Shown here: positions 34,600 through 46,560 of the stretch, one piece after another
Layout of the letters: the number at the start of each line of letters is the position of its first letter
Position numbering within the stretch: the first letter of the stretch is position 1
DNA from: Odobenus rosmarus divergens
Taxonomy: Eukaryota > Chordata > Mammalia > Carnivora > Odobenidae
Length of the DNA: 64,000 nucleotides
Assembly (NCBI RefSeq): GCF_000321225.1
Contig: NW_004450404.1
Location: 1,344,269-1,408,268 of the forward strand
Direction of reading: 5' to 3'
Program-made: the position numbers and the translations under genes
The notes under the pieces: model-generated
Told to the model about the DNA's origin: nothing
Database searches by the model: none
The model's input: only the letters and a program-made list of their open reading frames with translations

Positions 34600-36050
34600 A
34601 TCGTGTGTCTTTAAGAGAAAGTTCACAGGGTGGGAGACAGAGTTCCAAAAAATCTTTTTCCAAAGCAAGCACTCAGAATTAACAAACAAAACGTCTCACT
34701 AGACCAGAGCCCTTTTTAGGACCAACACTGTCTTAGGTGGCCCATCAAAAACCATTTAAGAGATGACTGTTTCCAATTAGAAGACTGAGGAAGTCCTTCC
34801 ACTCCCATGGCAACGGTCCAAGCCCAGACAATACATAAACTGTGCAGAGGGGAGGAAGAACTTCCTGATTAACTCATTCCAAAGAACAAAGAGCTTCTCA
34901 GAGGTGAGCAAAGAGCCAGGACAGCTTCCACGCCGGGATGCCTGCTCTAGGTACTGACAAATGGAAGAGCGAGTCTTTGATAAAGAAACTTCACGGGGAC
35001 AAGGAGTAAATCAGCAAAGTTTTAGACAACAGCATGGGCTGATGGGACAGAATGGCATCTGGAAGGGTCCCCAAGCAAAAACCTTTTGTGTTAGAATTCT
35101 CTTGCAGCACACTCGCCCCCTATATTTTGCCAAGAAAGTCACGGTGCAGGAGAGGCTCAAAGTAGAAAGATACCACATACGTTATCAGAGCACTCGGACG
35201 TTGGTCCCTGCAAAAACGGAATCCAAAGACATGAGGAACAGCAACCCCAGATCCTCCTTGCTCAAATACTGACAAGACCAGAAAGGTCGCAGAGAGAGAA
35301 GAGTTAACGGAGTCCAGGGTCAACCCAGCTATTCTCCAGGAGAAACACAAAAAAATCAGTCATATATGCTAACTGCCAGACCTAAGAAAGGGCTCAGTTA
35401 CTCAGGATAATAAAACAAATTATACTTCAGTCTCATCGGTTCTTTTAGATAAAATGTCTAGAATACAATAAAATTATGAGATGTGCATAGAAGAAAATGT
35501 GGCCCATAATCAGGATAAAAAATAGAACCTGAACCAGAAATGACTGTTACTAAAACTGACAGACAAGGACTTACAACTATTATAAATATACTGTTTATAC
35601 ATACATAACACGTATGGGTGAAGAATTAAGGTATTTTGGGAGAGAAATGGAAAATCTCAAAAAACAAATGAATAGAAATCTTAAAACTGAAATTAAAAAA
35701 ATGGCACTGAAAGGTCCTAACATCAGATTTGGACACTCTGAAAGAAAGGATCAGTGACCTGGAACATGGGTCAATCGCCCTTATCCAAACGGGCTGGAAG
35801 GGCATGAAGGGGGTGGGGGTGACAAAGTGCAAAAGGGAACTATGAGGGATAGAACCTTCTGTCTCTTAATCATGGTGGTAGTTACACGGGTGTATTTACT
35901 TGGCTAAAGTCATCAAAATGAGCACTTTAAATGGGTGCATCTTATTGTATGTCAGTTTTCCCTTATACCTTAATAAAGGTGGTTTTAAAAAGATGTAGAA
36001 ACTGATCAGGGTTTCCGAAAGTTAAGTGTTCTGCTGGGCCAATCACCGCT
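34600..36050. other. Intronic stretch; L1 ORF1-like text near 35600-35780
   Basis: No gene is seen. GAAAATCTCAAAAAACAAATG and GGACACTCTGAAAGAAAGGA resemble a coiled-coil segment of L1 ORF1. A possible L1 tail follows at 35900-35995 (TGTATGTCAGTTTTCCCTTA, AATAAAGGTGG). The rest is anonymous. Confidence 0.4.
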
Positions 36051-36560
36051 CTCTGCCCTCAGATACATTCCTCTGCCACCTGCTTTGCTCTGCATCCCAG
36101 GGGAGTGGGCTCCTCCGGGCTGCTTCCCAGGCTCCCAGACCTGATTGCCAGCCGTGAGCAGCCAATGGAAGACCATGGCGGACAGGTACCTGGAGGGCAA
36201 GAACGAAGTAGCCGGAGTACGTTCTCCCGATTTTGGCGTGTTTTGGGTGGTGGCTCTAGCCATAGCTGTGTCTCTTCTGTAGACCTACCTGCCAACAAGC
36301 TGGCTTGTAATGGTTTCAAGGGGTCCTGGCTCCTAGGTTCTGATCACCTCACCTCTTTCCTGTGTCCCTTCAGCCAAAGGAGGGATGGTAGCAGCCTCTT
36401 GCTGATGTTAATTCTGAGGGGCCTCAGTTCCCTGTGTGGCCTACTCAGCTCTTCCATCACCCGTGTAACCAATTCCATATAGTCAATTTCCTCTATTTTA
36501 AATATTGAGAGAGGTTTCTGTTTCCTGATTGGATCTTGACAGATACACACCTGCCACAAG
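36051..36560 (+). repeat. Old interspersed repeat, family unassigned
   Basis: CTCCCAGACCTGATTGCCAG, CAGCCAATGGAAGACCATGG and the end TTTCTGTTTCCTGATTGGATC with CTTGACAGATACAC is the pattern of a dispersed element. The overlapping short frames on both strands are therefore not genes. Confidence 0.45.
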
Positions 36561-36959
36561 GAAGCAGGTGCCTTAGTCTGGCCAGATGCCTCATATTTAC
36601 ATAAGGAGAAAGGAACAGTTAGAGGCAACCTGTATTTGAGCGTGGACAATGCCCAGAGCCAAAGAAACACAGGAAGCAGCATGGTTGTTTTCTGACTCTA
36701 CAAACAGAACCTAGTTATATATCAGGGCAGAACCACTATTAAATCATCCCATCCCTGCCCCCGTCATTGCAACCTTTTCTAGTCCCCTGGGACCACCAAG
36801 CAACATCTATAAAGGCTGGGCTTTACAGTGAACTGGTAGGCCCTGATGAGGAGCTGGGCACTTCTGAGGGTGGCTTTTCACAACAGCAACAGGAGATGAG
36901 GAGTACTCCTGCCCGCACTCTTGGTTCTGACGACACAGTCTCAAGGATCTCCACGTGGA

Positions 36960-37170
36960 TGGATCCACTTCAACTCTACCCCTTATTTGCAAGTTGCAGT
37001 AGAGACTAGGATGTGTTCACTAAAACCCCTTTTTTTTTTTCCTGGGCCCTCAGCCAGAACACATTTCCCAACTTCCCTTGCAGTTAGGTTGGGCCACGAG
37101 ACTGAATTTTGGCCAGTGAAATAGGCCATCGAGTAACGAACATCACTTCCTGACCAGGCTCAGACAAACC
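36960..37170 (+). repeat. Unassigned repeat, related to 11550 and 43540
   Basis: CCAGAACACATTTCCCAACT, TCCCTTGCAGTTAGGTTGGG and CCACGAGACTGAATTTTGGC: the same word order as at 11560-11640 and 43590-43640. Confidence 0.5.
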
Positions 37171-37184
37171 TCCCGGGTAGAGTC

Positions 37185-37740
37185 AAAAAGTGGAAACAAC
37201 CCAAAAGTCCATCGCCTGACAAATGAATAAATAAAATGGGTCATATAAGTACAATCGAATGTTATTCAGCCACAGAAATTTAGTACTGACACGCACTGCA
37301 ACATGAATGAACCCTGAAAATGTATGCTAAGTGAAAGAAGCCATCCAGAAAAGCTCCCCTATTATAGGATTCCATTCATACGAAGTGTCCAGAATAGGCA
37401 AATCCAGAGACAAAAAACAGATGAGTGGTTTCCTAGGGCCAGCCAGTGAGGTGGGGAATACGGAGTGACTGCTAATGGACTGCCAAAGTAGAACTGTGGT
37501 TGTTGAGGGCTGGGGAGGGGAGTTAGGGGGAAAATAGGGAGCAGTGGCTGGTAATGGGTTCAGGGTTTTGGGGGAAGGAATGATGAAAATATTCTAAAAT
37601 TGACTGTGATGGTTGCACAACACTGAGTATACTAAAACCACTGGTTTGTACTCTTTAAATGGGTGAATTGTATGGTATGTGAATTATGTCTCAGCAAAGC
37701 TGTTAACACACACACACACACACACCCCATCCCTGGCAAT
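37185..37740 (+). mobile_element. L1 3' portion with (CA)n tail
   Basis: GTGGAAACAACCCAAAAGTC, TTATTCAGCCACAGAAATTT, GAATAGGCAAATCCAGAGAC, and an end ATTATGTCTCAGCAAAGCTG followed by a (AC)n run at 37706-37725. Confidence 0.85.
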
Positions 37741-38360
37741 TCACCATGGTCTCTCTCTTTTTTATCATCCAGCTGAAAGGAGAGCTGAGAATCGAAGAGA
37801 GGATGGAGCATCAGGATGGGAGGAGAGTGGATTGTCAATCACCTGGAGAAGAGACTGCCTAAGCACGATACATCTACACTGGAATGACGCATAAGTGAAA
37901 ATAATTATGAAATTAACATAATTTCATTATGTTAGGTCACCGAAATTGTTATGCTACTTGTTATAGCAGTTATCCTACCTTAACATACAAGTCACCAACA
38001 TCAAGGCAGCGTAGATTTCCTTGGTGATACCGACCAATTCCCCTCTGAGTTCATATCATATCCCACTTTCACTGACACCTGGGATCCCACACTAGGAAAA
38101 CACCCATCGCTGCTGACCCTGACCTAGCTTATGCAGCCCTTCACTTTCTGGATTGCCTGCTCTGGGCCAAGCCCTACTTTGATGGTGGTATTACCAGTAA
38201 TTCTGCTTTTGTAGTTTTCTGGATACATTGAATATGTAGGACTTAGATATTTTTGTTTTCACACATATAAAGAAAAATTCAATAAATTTGCCTTCTGCTA
38301 TACCAAGCCCTTAACTGTAAGAACGCAGATATGACCATATAGATCTCTCCCAACTGTAGA
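37741..38360. other. Intronic stretch, nothing recognised
   Basis: No gene or repeat that I can support. Confidence 0.4.
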
Positions 38361-38860
38361 CCACGGCAGATCACAGAGTCATTCATTCATTCATTCACCC
38401 ATTCAAAAAATACCTACTGGGTGGCACAACGGTCTTAGGCACAGGGTAGACCGTGGCTCCTGCAGCCCCCCCCCCCCAAATTTAGTCTAGTGGGAGGGAT
38501 GATAGATATTAGAAAGTAACAAAGAAATATGAGTGCTATGAGGGAAAAGAACAGGTGCTATGACAATGAGTAACAGCAAGGATACTGTTTTTAGATACGG
38601 TATTCTCTGCAACCCCAACCTCTAAGGAAAGGGACATTTAGCTAGGCACTGAAGGATCATCAGATTCAGTCTGGCAAGCAATGAACACTCCAGACAGAGG
38701 AAACACCCACAAGGAGAACAGCCTGCCCCTCTTAAGAACTGAAGGCAGGTGAGGGTGGTGACAGGGCAGTGAACCAGGAACAGGACAGGAGGCAAGGAAG
38801 GACCCAGGTCATATGGGACCATTTCCATAACTTTATGCAAAGTTTCTCAATCAAAGGACT
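38361..38860 (-). mobile_element. L2 LINE, antisense
   Basis: ATTCATTCATTCATTCACCC, AAAAATACCTACTGGGTGGC, AGTCTAGTGGGAGGGATGAT and AATGAACACTCCAGACAGAGG are reversed L2 text. A C-run (38467-38477) interrupts it. Confidence 0.75.
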
Positions 38861-39111
38861 TCCACTTGGAAGAACTTCTACGTGGAAGAGCTCAGAAGCT
38901 ATTCACTACATCTCACATTTTACTCCAAATGACCTTCGAGATTCCAGCTCTTAAGAAGCCTTCCTCAAATACTATCGTTAAAGGTAATATAACACTGGTG
39001 GTTGGGATTCTCCATCAGCAGATAGAAGGACAACTCACATTCACTCAGCTTCTTCTATGTGCCAGGGACTGTGCTAATTTTTTTTATTTAAGATAGTCTT
39101 ATTTAGTTCTT

Positions 39112-39576
39112 AAAACCATCTCATTCCACATGAGTGAAATCATATGGTATTTGTCTTTGACTGACTTATTTCACTTGGCATTATACTCTCTAGCTCCGTC
39201 CCTGTCACTACAAATGGCAAGATTTCACTCTTTTTGGTGGCTGAGTAATATTTCATTACACACACCCCCCACATCTTTTTTATCCATTCACCTATTGATG
39301 GACACGTAGGCTGCTTTCATAATTTGGCTCATGAGTAAAGGAAAAAAAAAAGAGAGAGATTGGCAAGCCAAGAAACAGACTCTTAACTCTAGAGAACAAA
39401 CTGCTGGTTATCAGAGGGGAGGGGGTAGGGGGATGGGTGAGACAGGTGATGGGGATGAAGGAGGGCACTCGTGCTGATGAGCACCAGCTGATGCATGGAA
39501 GTGTGGAATCATTGTATTGTACACCTGAAACTAACATTACACTGTATGTTAACTATATTGCAATTGCAATAAAAAA
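39112..39576 (+). mobile_element. L1 insertion with inverted 5' part (twin priming)
   Basis: The left part (about 39126-39320) is L1 3' text in reverse: GAGTGAAATCATATGGTATT, TGGCTGAGTAATATTTCATTA, CCATTCACCTATTGATGGAC. The right part (about 39345-39576) is the L1 3' end in forward orientation: AAACAGACTCTTAACTCTAG, ATGAGCACCAGCTGATGC, ACACCTGAAACTAACATTAC, with a terminal A-run. Flanks AAAACCATCTCATT (39112) and AAAACCCATCCCATT (39577) are probable target duplications. Confidence 0.85.
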
Positions 39577-39681
39577 AAAACCCATCCCATTAATTACCAC
39601 TATCCTCATTTCTTCCACGGCAATGCAGTCCAGTTTCATGGGTTGTCAATAGCAGAGTGGTTTTGAAATATTTCTCAAATT

Positions 39682-39901
39682 TTTTTTTTAAATTTTTTTA
39701 AAGGATTTTATTTATTCATTTGAGACACAGAGACACACACAGAGAGAAGAGAAAGCATGAGCAGGGAGAGAGGCAGAGGGAGAGGGAGAAGCAGGCTCCC
39801 CGCTGAGCCAGGAGCCCGATGCGGGGCTCGATCCCCGGACCCCGGGATCATGACCTGAGCCGAAGGCAGACGCCCAACCATCTGAGCCACCCAGGCGCCC
39901 C
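39682..39901 (-). mobile_element. Carnivore tRNA-derived SINE
   Basis: Reverse copy with AAAGGATTTTATTTATTCAT and CTGAGCCACCCAGGCGCCCC. Target duplications TCTCAAATT at 39673 and 39902. Confidence 0.94.
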
Positions 39902-39937
39902 TCTCAAATTGTTTAAGAGAGAGTGTGTGTGTGTGTG

Positions 39938-39976
39938 ATTGTATTTTTCCACGTGATTGTATTTTTCCATCACTTG
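39938..39976. repeat. Tandem duplication, about 18-bp unit
   Basis: GTGATTGTATTTTTCCAC is immediately followed by GTGATTGTATTTTTCCATC, after a short (GT)n run. Confidence 0.85.
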
Positions 39977-39979
39977 TTA

Positions 39980-42182
39980 ACTTTAGGAAACCCTCATGCG
40001 TGGTCTTCTTCAGCACAAAGGCCTTCCCTGACAGAGAAGTCAGAAGATGTGGGGACAAAAGGGAGGGAACCGAAGCAGGAATTGGATAGAAAAGGAAGCT
40101 CTCTTAGGCCCAAGGAGGCTGGGGAGAGGACTGATGGAAGTGGTTTAAGTCCTTTGGGTCAATATTTTTCAAAAAGAAAATAGGTATTATTGGCAAGGCC
40201 ACTGCTCAGAACATACTGAGATGGTCCATTTTTCAGAAAAATACTGCAACTGGTCTTTTGGTATAAAAAGTATATGAGAGTGGCTTCAATCTTCAGCTAC
40301 CATCTAATGTTCTCATCATATATGACAGAGCGGAACATATAAAAGGATGGCCCTACAGTTCCCAGAGGCCCAGGGTTCCTTTGGTTTTCCTTCAGGCAAA
40401 TGAAAATAAGAGGAAGCTTTCTGGGCAGAGTTTCACAGATAACGCTGTGACATTATTAAATGAGTGTATCTAGAGCACTGTGCTAAAGCTGGGGAGTTCT
40501 GGCTCTAAATCTCTTACTGATCAGCTGTTATATCCTGGGCCCTTGCCCTTCTTTCTTTCTTCCTCCTAAAATGAAGGGTTTGGACCAAGTGACTCCTTTT
40601 AAATTCACAGGATTCGTGTTTGTCTTCACTGCCAGGAAAATGATCACCACAAACATGGGTCCTCCTCTGGCAACACGATTTTAGTGACCTGGAGACCAAT
40701 GCACTATACAAGTGGGGAAAGGTCATCATTTTTCTACTTTTAACACACACCTAATAAAGAATGGTCACACAAATGCATGAATTAAGATGGTGAGAGAGAA
40801 CAGTGAACATAAACAGAAGAAGCAGAAAAGGACGCTGGCGGTTATGGCAGAGACAAGGAGCCCACACTGCCCTCCTGGGGGCATGTGTCCCTCCACCTGA
40901 GCAAGGACGTGGCTGGAGAGTCCCAGGGGCTGAGGACGAGGTGACCACTGTAGGTTCTGGAACAAGACTGCAGCCTCCCTGGCACCGGCTGGATTCTGTA
41001 ACATTCATCTCTCGCCCCTGCATGCATTTCTAGGCCCCAGGGAGTACTTTCCTCTGGAGTTGGCAGTCTTGCCCCGAAGACACAGGGAGTAGAATATGAG
41101 AACATTCCTACTTTGTGCAGGCACGTCTTGTTCCTAACCTACTACTTTGATTCCAGTACTCCTCCTTCCGGACTATCTTTCTGCCTGCTGCCTGGATCCT
41201 TGGTCAGGTTCTTCTGGCTGCATATCTAATAAAGTCCTGGCTATAAAAACAGCAGCAAATGAAAGCTCCTCATACAGGGTTCCATGCCACCGAGTGGCAA
41301 GCAGTTTAACTGCGCAGAGCAAACTTGAAGCAGCTTTGAACGTGCTTCTGAATGCAGCTGAAGTGGAAGCTAGCAGGAAAAGCTAGCTGGCTCAAGCCAG
41401 CTTTCCTAGTCACAGAGAGCCCTTGCCATCTGAGGCTCAAACATCACTCATTAACTGTCAACCTTTATTGACTAATTTACAGCCACGATTTCTCCACTTC
41501 CTGAGAGTTAAAGGTCAACTGTAATGCAGGAAAATCATCTGTCCATCACTGTATTTGCCTTTATAGACACAAGGTGATGCCATCCAGTTTCTCCAAACCG
41601 TACATAGTACCAAATTCGACTGTGAATATGCTGACACCTTGCCTGGCCCATAATACAGAGCCACTGTCTACTAGGGGCCCAGAAGGAAAACGGCCACCGT
41701 CAGAGAGCAAGGTGGTTCCGGGGTGTGCGTGCATCCCGGCCATTCGGCTTCCCAACTGGAAAGCACTGGTCTTGGGATCACTTCATCCTGCCACACCCAT
41801 TTCCCTTAGTTACTGGTTTTCCATTTCACAAATTGTTTTTCTCTTTTATTACTTCAAGTGGATGGCAATCAGACTGTTCTGTTTGACAACAGTTACCTCT
41901 ACTCCGTCTGGGACAAGACACAGTGGTGACTGACTTAAGTGACCCTCTTAGTTTTTATTTAACAAACCATTTTTTTTATAGCACTTGTCGTGGGACATTC
42001 TGCCAGGAACATCACCAGTGGTAACTCATTTAATCCTTATAAATCAAGGGTTAATCAAGTATGATTACATGTAAATAAAAGTGGCACACACTACTTTGGC
42101 CTAACAGTTACAGGACCTGCTTTTTTTTCAGGCTTAATGAAGATGCCCTTCCCGATGCTCCCTGCCCTGGGACGCTGAATTT
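39980..42182. other. Intronic stretch, mostly unrecognised
   Basis: No gene is supported: overlapping short frames at 40750-41105 occur on both strands with no homology or splice context. A weak MIR/L2-like patch is near 41990-42050 (AACTCATTTAATCCTTATAA). Confidence 0.45.
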
Positions 42183-42197
42183 AAAGACCAGTGGGGA

Positions 42198-42385
42198 GGG
42201 CGCCTGGGTGGATCAGTCGTTAAGCGGCTGCCTTCGGCTCAGGTCATGATCCCAGGGTCCTGGGATCGAGCCCCGCATAGGGCTCCCTGCTCTGCAGGAA
42301 GCCTGCTTCTCCCTCTCCCACTCCCCCTGCTTGTGTTCCCTCTCTCTCTCTCTGTCAAATAAATAAAATCTTTAAAAAAATAAAT
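42198..42385 (+). mobile_element. Carnivore tRNA-derived SINE
   Basis: Complete copy from GGGCGCCTGGGTGGATCAGT. Target duplications AAAGACCAGTGGGGAG at 42183 and 42386. Confidence 0.95.
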
Positions 42386-42479
42386 AAAGACCAGTGGGGA
42401 GAGAGCAGGCACATTTTCCTAGAGACCATGAAACCTCCCCTTCAAAAAGAATAAAAATCCTATCACTGTTTGCCAGTAT

Positions 42480-43015
42480 CTATGAGGGCAGGACACATGC
42501 TATGTACCCAACAGAAATGTGCCATATGCGTACAAAAATCACACACAAGAATATTCATAGGAGCACGGTTCTTTAGCACCCCCAAACTGAAAACAAGCCC
42601 CAAGGTTTATCAGCAATCAAAGGGATAGATCAGTTGTGGTATATCCATACAATGGGCTACCCGAGGGCAACAGGAATCAAGGAGCTACCGAAACATCCAA
42701 GCGGCACAGATGAATCTCACCAACGTGATGCCAAGGGAAGGAAACAGACACGATGGAATACACACTCTGTGACTCCATTTATATGAAGTTCCAGGACAGG
42801 AAAAATTCATGTATGGTGACAGATGTGACAACAGTGGTTGCCTATGAAGGGGTGGGGCTTGCCTGCAAAGGAGCCCAAAGGAGCACTGTGAGGGGACAGA
42901 CATGTTTTATATTGCAGATAGGGGCGTTGTTTACAGCATATGTCCATTTATCAAAATTCATCGAATTGTATACTTAGGATCTATGCATTTCACTGTGTGT
43001 ACATCTTGCTTCGCT
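42480..43015 (+). mobile_element. L1 3' portion
   Basis: ATGTGCCATATGCGTACAAA, GGTATATCCATACAATGGGC, GACTCCATTTATATGAAGTT and CATTTCACTGTGTGTACATC are in L1 order. Confidence 0.8.
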
Positions 43016-43540
43016 GTAAAAGAGAGATGTGACATCATGTGTGTTATGAGCTTCCTGAAGCCATGGGCTCCTGAACACATCAGCTGTCCTGCAGATGCTG
43101 CCAGGGACAAGCCCACAACATGTAGCCTGATCCAGCTGCTGAAGCCAAGCCAAGACTCTGAGAAACCAGACACAAGAGTCCTCTCACTCAGGTCACCTCC
43201 TACGCTCACTTTATTCATTCCCTGTGGAAGATGTTGGCCACGGAAGGTTGATGAGGAGGTGCCAGAACTCTCTGGCTCTCAGGCTAAATTTGAATACCAC
43301 CCCCCCCCCCCCACAGAGTTTTTTGCTTTATGATTCAGTATGACCAATTCCTGGCCCCAGCAGAGGGCAGGCCCAGCAGTAAGTTTATCTGGGCATGGCT
43401 CTCACCGTAGTCACCTAATGGTGTTCCCCTTCCTATATCTTATCTGGGGAAGAAGGGAGACTGCAGGACTAAAACATTTAGGCACCTGGGATTTTGTGAG
43501 GTTCAACCTGGCCAACTCCTAGTTATCCTCCAAATCCACA
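43016..43540. other. Intronic stretch with a C-run
   Basis: No gene is supported. A run of C at 43300-43312 lies in otherwise anonymous sequence. Confidence 0.4.
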
Positions 43541-43710
43541 GTAGCTGAGTTTGAATGAGCACATGGCTGCCCAGGTAGAGACTACATTTCCCAGCTGCCC
43601 TTCTGGCTACATGGGGTCATGCGAGTATGTGTTCGCCAATGGAATGCGAGTAGAAGTGTCCCCATGTTAATTCTACTTGCTTTAAAGGAACTTGTCCTGA
43701 ACTTCCAGTC
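43541..43710 (+). repeat. Unassigned repeat, related to 11550 and 36960
   Basis: GAGACTACATTTCCCAGCTG, CCCTTCTGGCTACATGGGGT and CGCCAATGGAATGCGAGTAG repeat the word order seen at the two other sites. Confidence 0.5.
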
Positions 43711-43839
43711 TTTCCCCCTTTACATAGGCTGGAATACAGAGTAGGAGTGACCTAGCTTCAACTAGAAGGGGATAGCATTTTCACAAATTCAAGAGCTACA
43801 AAATGGTCAGAAACCAGGTCCCCGAACAACTCCCGGAGC

Positions 43840-44670
43840 AGTGCTAAGCCACTCATCTGGCCCACTCACTGCTACACTGTTAGGTGAAAGAGCAATTTCC
43901 ATCTTACTCAAATCACTGCATTCCGGGTCTCTTTGTTACAGCATCCTAATACCCCCAGCACACAAGCTTTTGAGGCTCCTGGTCTCCAGGCAGGAATTTC
44001 CAAGTCTCACAAACTCCATCTAGCCCAGAAATTTGTATTCAAAAGTTCAGATTATACTAGTAAATGAAGACAGCACCCTCTTCTCCTATCCTACAACAGT
44101 CATCCAGTTGCTTAAACTCATCCCCCACAGTCCACAAGATACTATCAACCCCTTATTCATGTATATGAGGTCCTTTCAAGACATAGTCCCAGCCTCCACA
44201 CTTAGCCTCAGGGCATGCGTTTGCTTCCGGGGCATCCTGTACTCTAATCGCCCTGGATGTTCCCTGAAAGCCCTGGATGTTCCCTGAAGGCCCACTGCAC
44301 ATGAAGAACACTACGCTCCCATTTCTGCTCTGGCCAAGTAGAATGGCCTTTTCACCACCCCATCCCACACTCTCTTCTGCATGTGACGTAATTCTTACTA
44401 CGAATTCCAAACCCAGCCCTAAAGACACCAGGGAAGCCTCTTTAAAAGCCCCAAGTGGAAGGACTTCCTCCTTCTGTTAGACTTCCACAGCATTTGGGGC
44501 AAACCCTCATCAAGGCATTTATTGCTCTGAGTTCTAGGGCTTTAGTTACATGTCTGAACTCATGGCCGGAATATACATTCCCAAGACAAAATCCATGAAC
44601 ACCAAGACCAGATGCCTTGCCCATTTTCATAACCTTGGCATTTAGCACCCGATCTGGCTCAGACTGAGGG
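43840..44670 (+). mobile_element. L2-like LINE, sense
   Basis: CCATCTTACTCAAATCACTGC and, at the right end, ATAACCTTGGCATTTAGCAC with TGAGGGTTGAATGAAAGAAG, resemble L2. A 20-bp tandem duplication (CCCTGGATGTTCCCTGAA twice) is at 44250-44289. Confidence 0.5.
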
Positions 44671-44714
44671 TTGAATGAAAGAAGAATTTAACAGGCAGCA
44701 GGCCTCACTCTTAC

Positions 44715-44821
44715 CTGTTGAGTGCAAATGCATAGTGGAATTTAATATTATGCTGGTCGGCCAAGTCACACGTAGGCAGCATTTCCAGGGTCTCCACCAG
44801 CTTCACCATGGCGTCATAGTC
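44715..44821 (-). CDS. MAP3K15: MAP3K15 exon c (107 bp): TPR region
   Basis: The exon follows TTGCCAACAG and reads [20 protein letters not shown], then [15 protein letters not shown]. It ends two bases into an Arg codon (AG) at a strong GTAAGA donor. The residues form paired amphipathic helices as expected for TPR repeats; the motif [16 protein letters not shown] sits in the same place in ASK1 with small changes. It has 35 full codons and no stop. The downstream intron is the largest inside the visible gene (17.1 kb), and the split Arg codon is completed by the first base of the exon at 27659. Confidence 0.95.
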
Positions 44822-45200
44822 CTGTTGGCAAGAGGTCCCAAGGTGAGAAAGACAGGAGACCCACAGCTTTTCTCAGGTTCTTCTGAATGGTTATCAACCT
44901 AAGACTGCCTCAGCATTTAAATATAAGCGTTTCCCTACAGACAGCATTTAGTGAAGTTACTTACAGCCTGTAACATAACAGGAATAAGGTTTAAAAAAAA
45001 AAACAAACAAACAACAACAACCCAAAATGAATGAGAGAGAAGGTAGACCAAGAATCCCTCCTATCAGAGGCCACAAACGGATCAAGGGGATGAGGCTAAA
45101 TCCAAAGGCAACAAAAGCAAGCAAGCAAGTCCAGCAGCCCAGAAAAAGCTCCCACGCCGTGAGTGCAGGAGAGTTAAGAGCACGAGCAGAGCTGTGGGTT
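44822..45200. other. Intronic stretch, nothing recognised
   Basis: Short anonymous intron part with an A-rich stretch at 44993-45020. Confidence 0.4.
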
Positions 45201-45214
45201 AAAATGAGAGAGAC

Positions 45215-45385
45215 AGGGGCGCCTGGGTGGCTCAGTCGGTTAAGCGTCTGCCTTCGACTCAGGTCATGATCCCAGGGTCCTGGGATCAAGCCCCACATTG
45301 GGCTCCCTGCTCAGCGGGAAGCCTGCTTCTCCCTCTCCCGTCGTGTCTGTCAAATAAATAAAATCTTAAAAAAATAAATAAAAAT
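45215..45385 (+). mobile_element. Carnivore tRNA-derived SINE
   Basis: GGGGCGCCTGGGTGGCTCAG to AAATAAATAAAATCTTAAA. Target duplications AAAATGAGAGAGA (45201) and AAAATGAGCGAGA (45386). Confidence 0.95.
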
Positions 45386-45497
45386 AAAATGAGCGAGATA
45401 TAAACACACACAAAATCTTATAGTCACCTAGCATGGGAAGAGAGCAAACATGCCAGGTCCTTCCCATTTTGCCATAAAGAACTGAATTCATCTAAAC

Positions 45498-45710
45498 CAG
45501 GGTTTCTCCACCTTGGCACTACTGACCCTTTGGGGCTGGATCCTTCTCGGTTGTGGGGGCTGGCCTGGGTATTCTGGGAGGTTAAGCAGCACCCAGGGCC
45601 TGGAGCCGGGAGATGACAGCAGCACCTCCCCCTCACCCCTGAGCCATGAAAACCGACAAGGTCTCCAGACCCGGCCACATGTCCTCTGGTTGAGAAGCAG
45701 GGTCCGAAAC
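45498..45710 (+). mobile_element. MER20-like hAT-Charlie DNA transposon
   Basis: CAGGGTTTCTCCACCTTGGC, GTTAAGCAGCACCCAGGGCC and CATGTCCTCTGGTTGAGAAG are the ends and middle of MER20, more diverged than the copy at 19635. Confidence 0.82.
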
Positions 45711-46560
45711 TGCATAATCACCCAGGGAAAAACTGCTACTGTGTTCATCTCAGCTGGGTCCCCTCTGAGCAGTGCCATCTGCTACTCTTTCGGCCAGGCT
45801 TCCAACCAGGGTGACTGGCCAACTCACTGCCAGCCAGCCACAGTTCACTGAGGAGGACTGCCCACTGAGATCCCACGCCTGTTCTGTGGCTCTGCACCTT
45901 GATGCTGCTGCTCAAGAAAAGGCGGGAGTGTATTCCAAGAAGCTTCTGGCTTACCTCTGAGCCCTACCAATGGAAGGTTATAAAAAGAGAGGTGTGAAGG
46001 CCAGCACAGAAGGAGCTCAATGGAAGACAGACTTCAAAAACAGGTCATTTGCACTCTCTTGTCCCCTGGCCATCATTTCATCATTGTCAAAATCCCTAAT
46101 AGCATCTGCTATTAAAGTCAATTAGATGCATCTGTTTATCACCAGGGTGTGCATTCCTTAGCAGTTGATTCTTCTTTGTTCAGGTCGTAAGTGGGTGCCT
46201 CTCTCAATTTGATTTAAAGACTGTTGTCAACAACCTCCAATATGGCTTTGTAGAATTCTTCATGGAAGGCACACTGTCCTGTGTTTCCCCCAAAGGGAAG
46301 CAAGTCAAGACATCCTTACAAATGGCTTGACAGCATTTAACTTGGAGGGCGGAAACACTCCATTTCCTGCATGGTACCGCATCCCATAAACTCTGTCTCA
46401 AGCACTCCTCATGAGGCTCTGAGGCTTGTTTTAGAGTAAACCTCTGCATTGCCTGGGTCCTGGATGTGCCTCTGCTACTACCCTCCCTGTCACTGATGGG
46501 CGGCGTGGTCAACAAAGAAGAAAGTGACAGAGGCCTAAAGAAAGTAGCATAGCCGAGGAG
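45711..46560. other. Intronic stretch, nothing recognised
   Basis: No gene or repeat that I can support. Confidence 0.4.

Noticed and set aside
40751..41105. Several overlapping short frames on both strands
   Set aside because: No homology, no splice borders and no codon periodicity that I could see.
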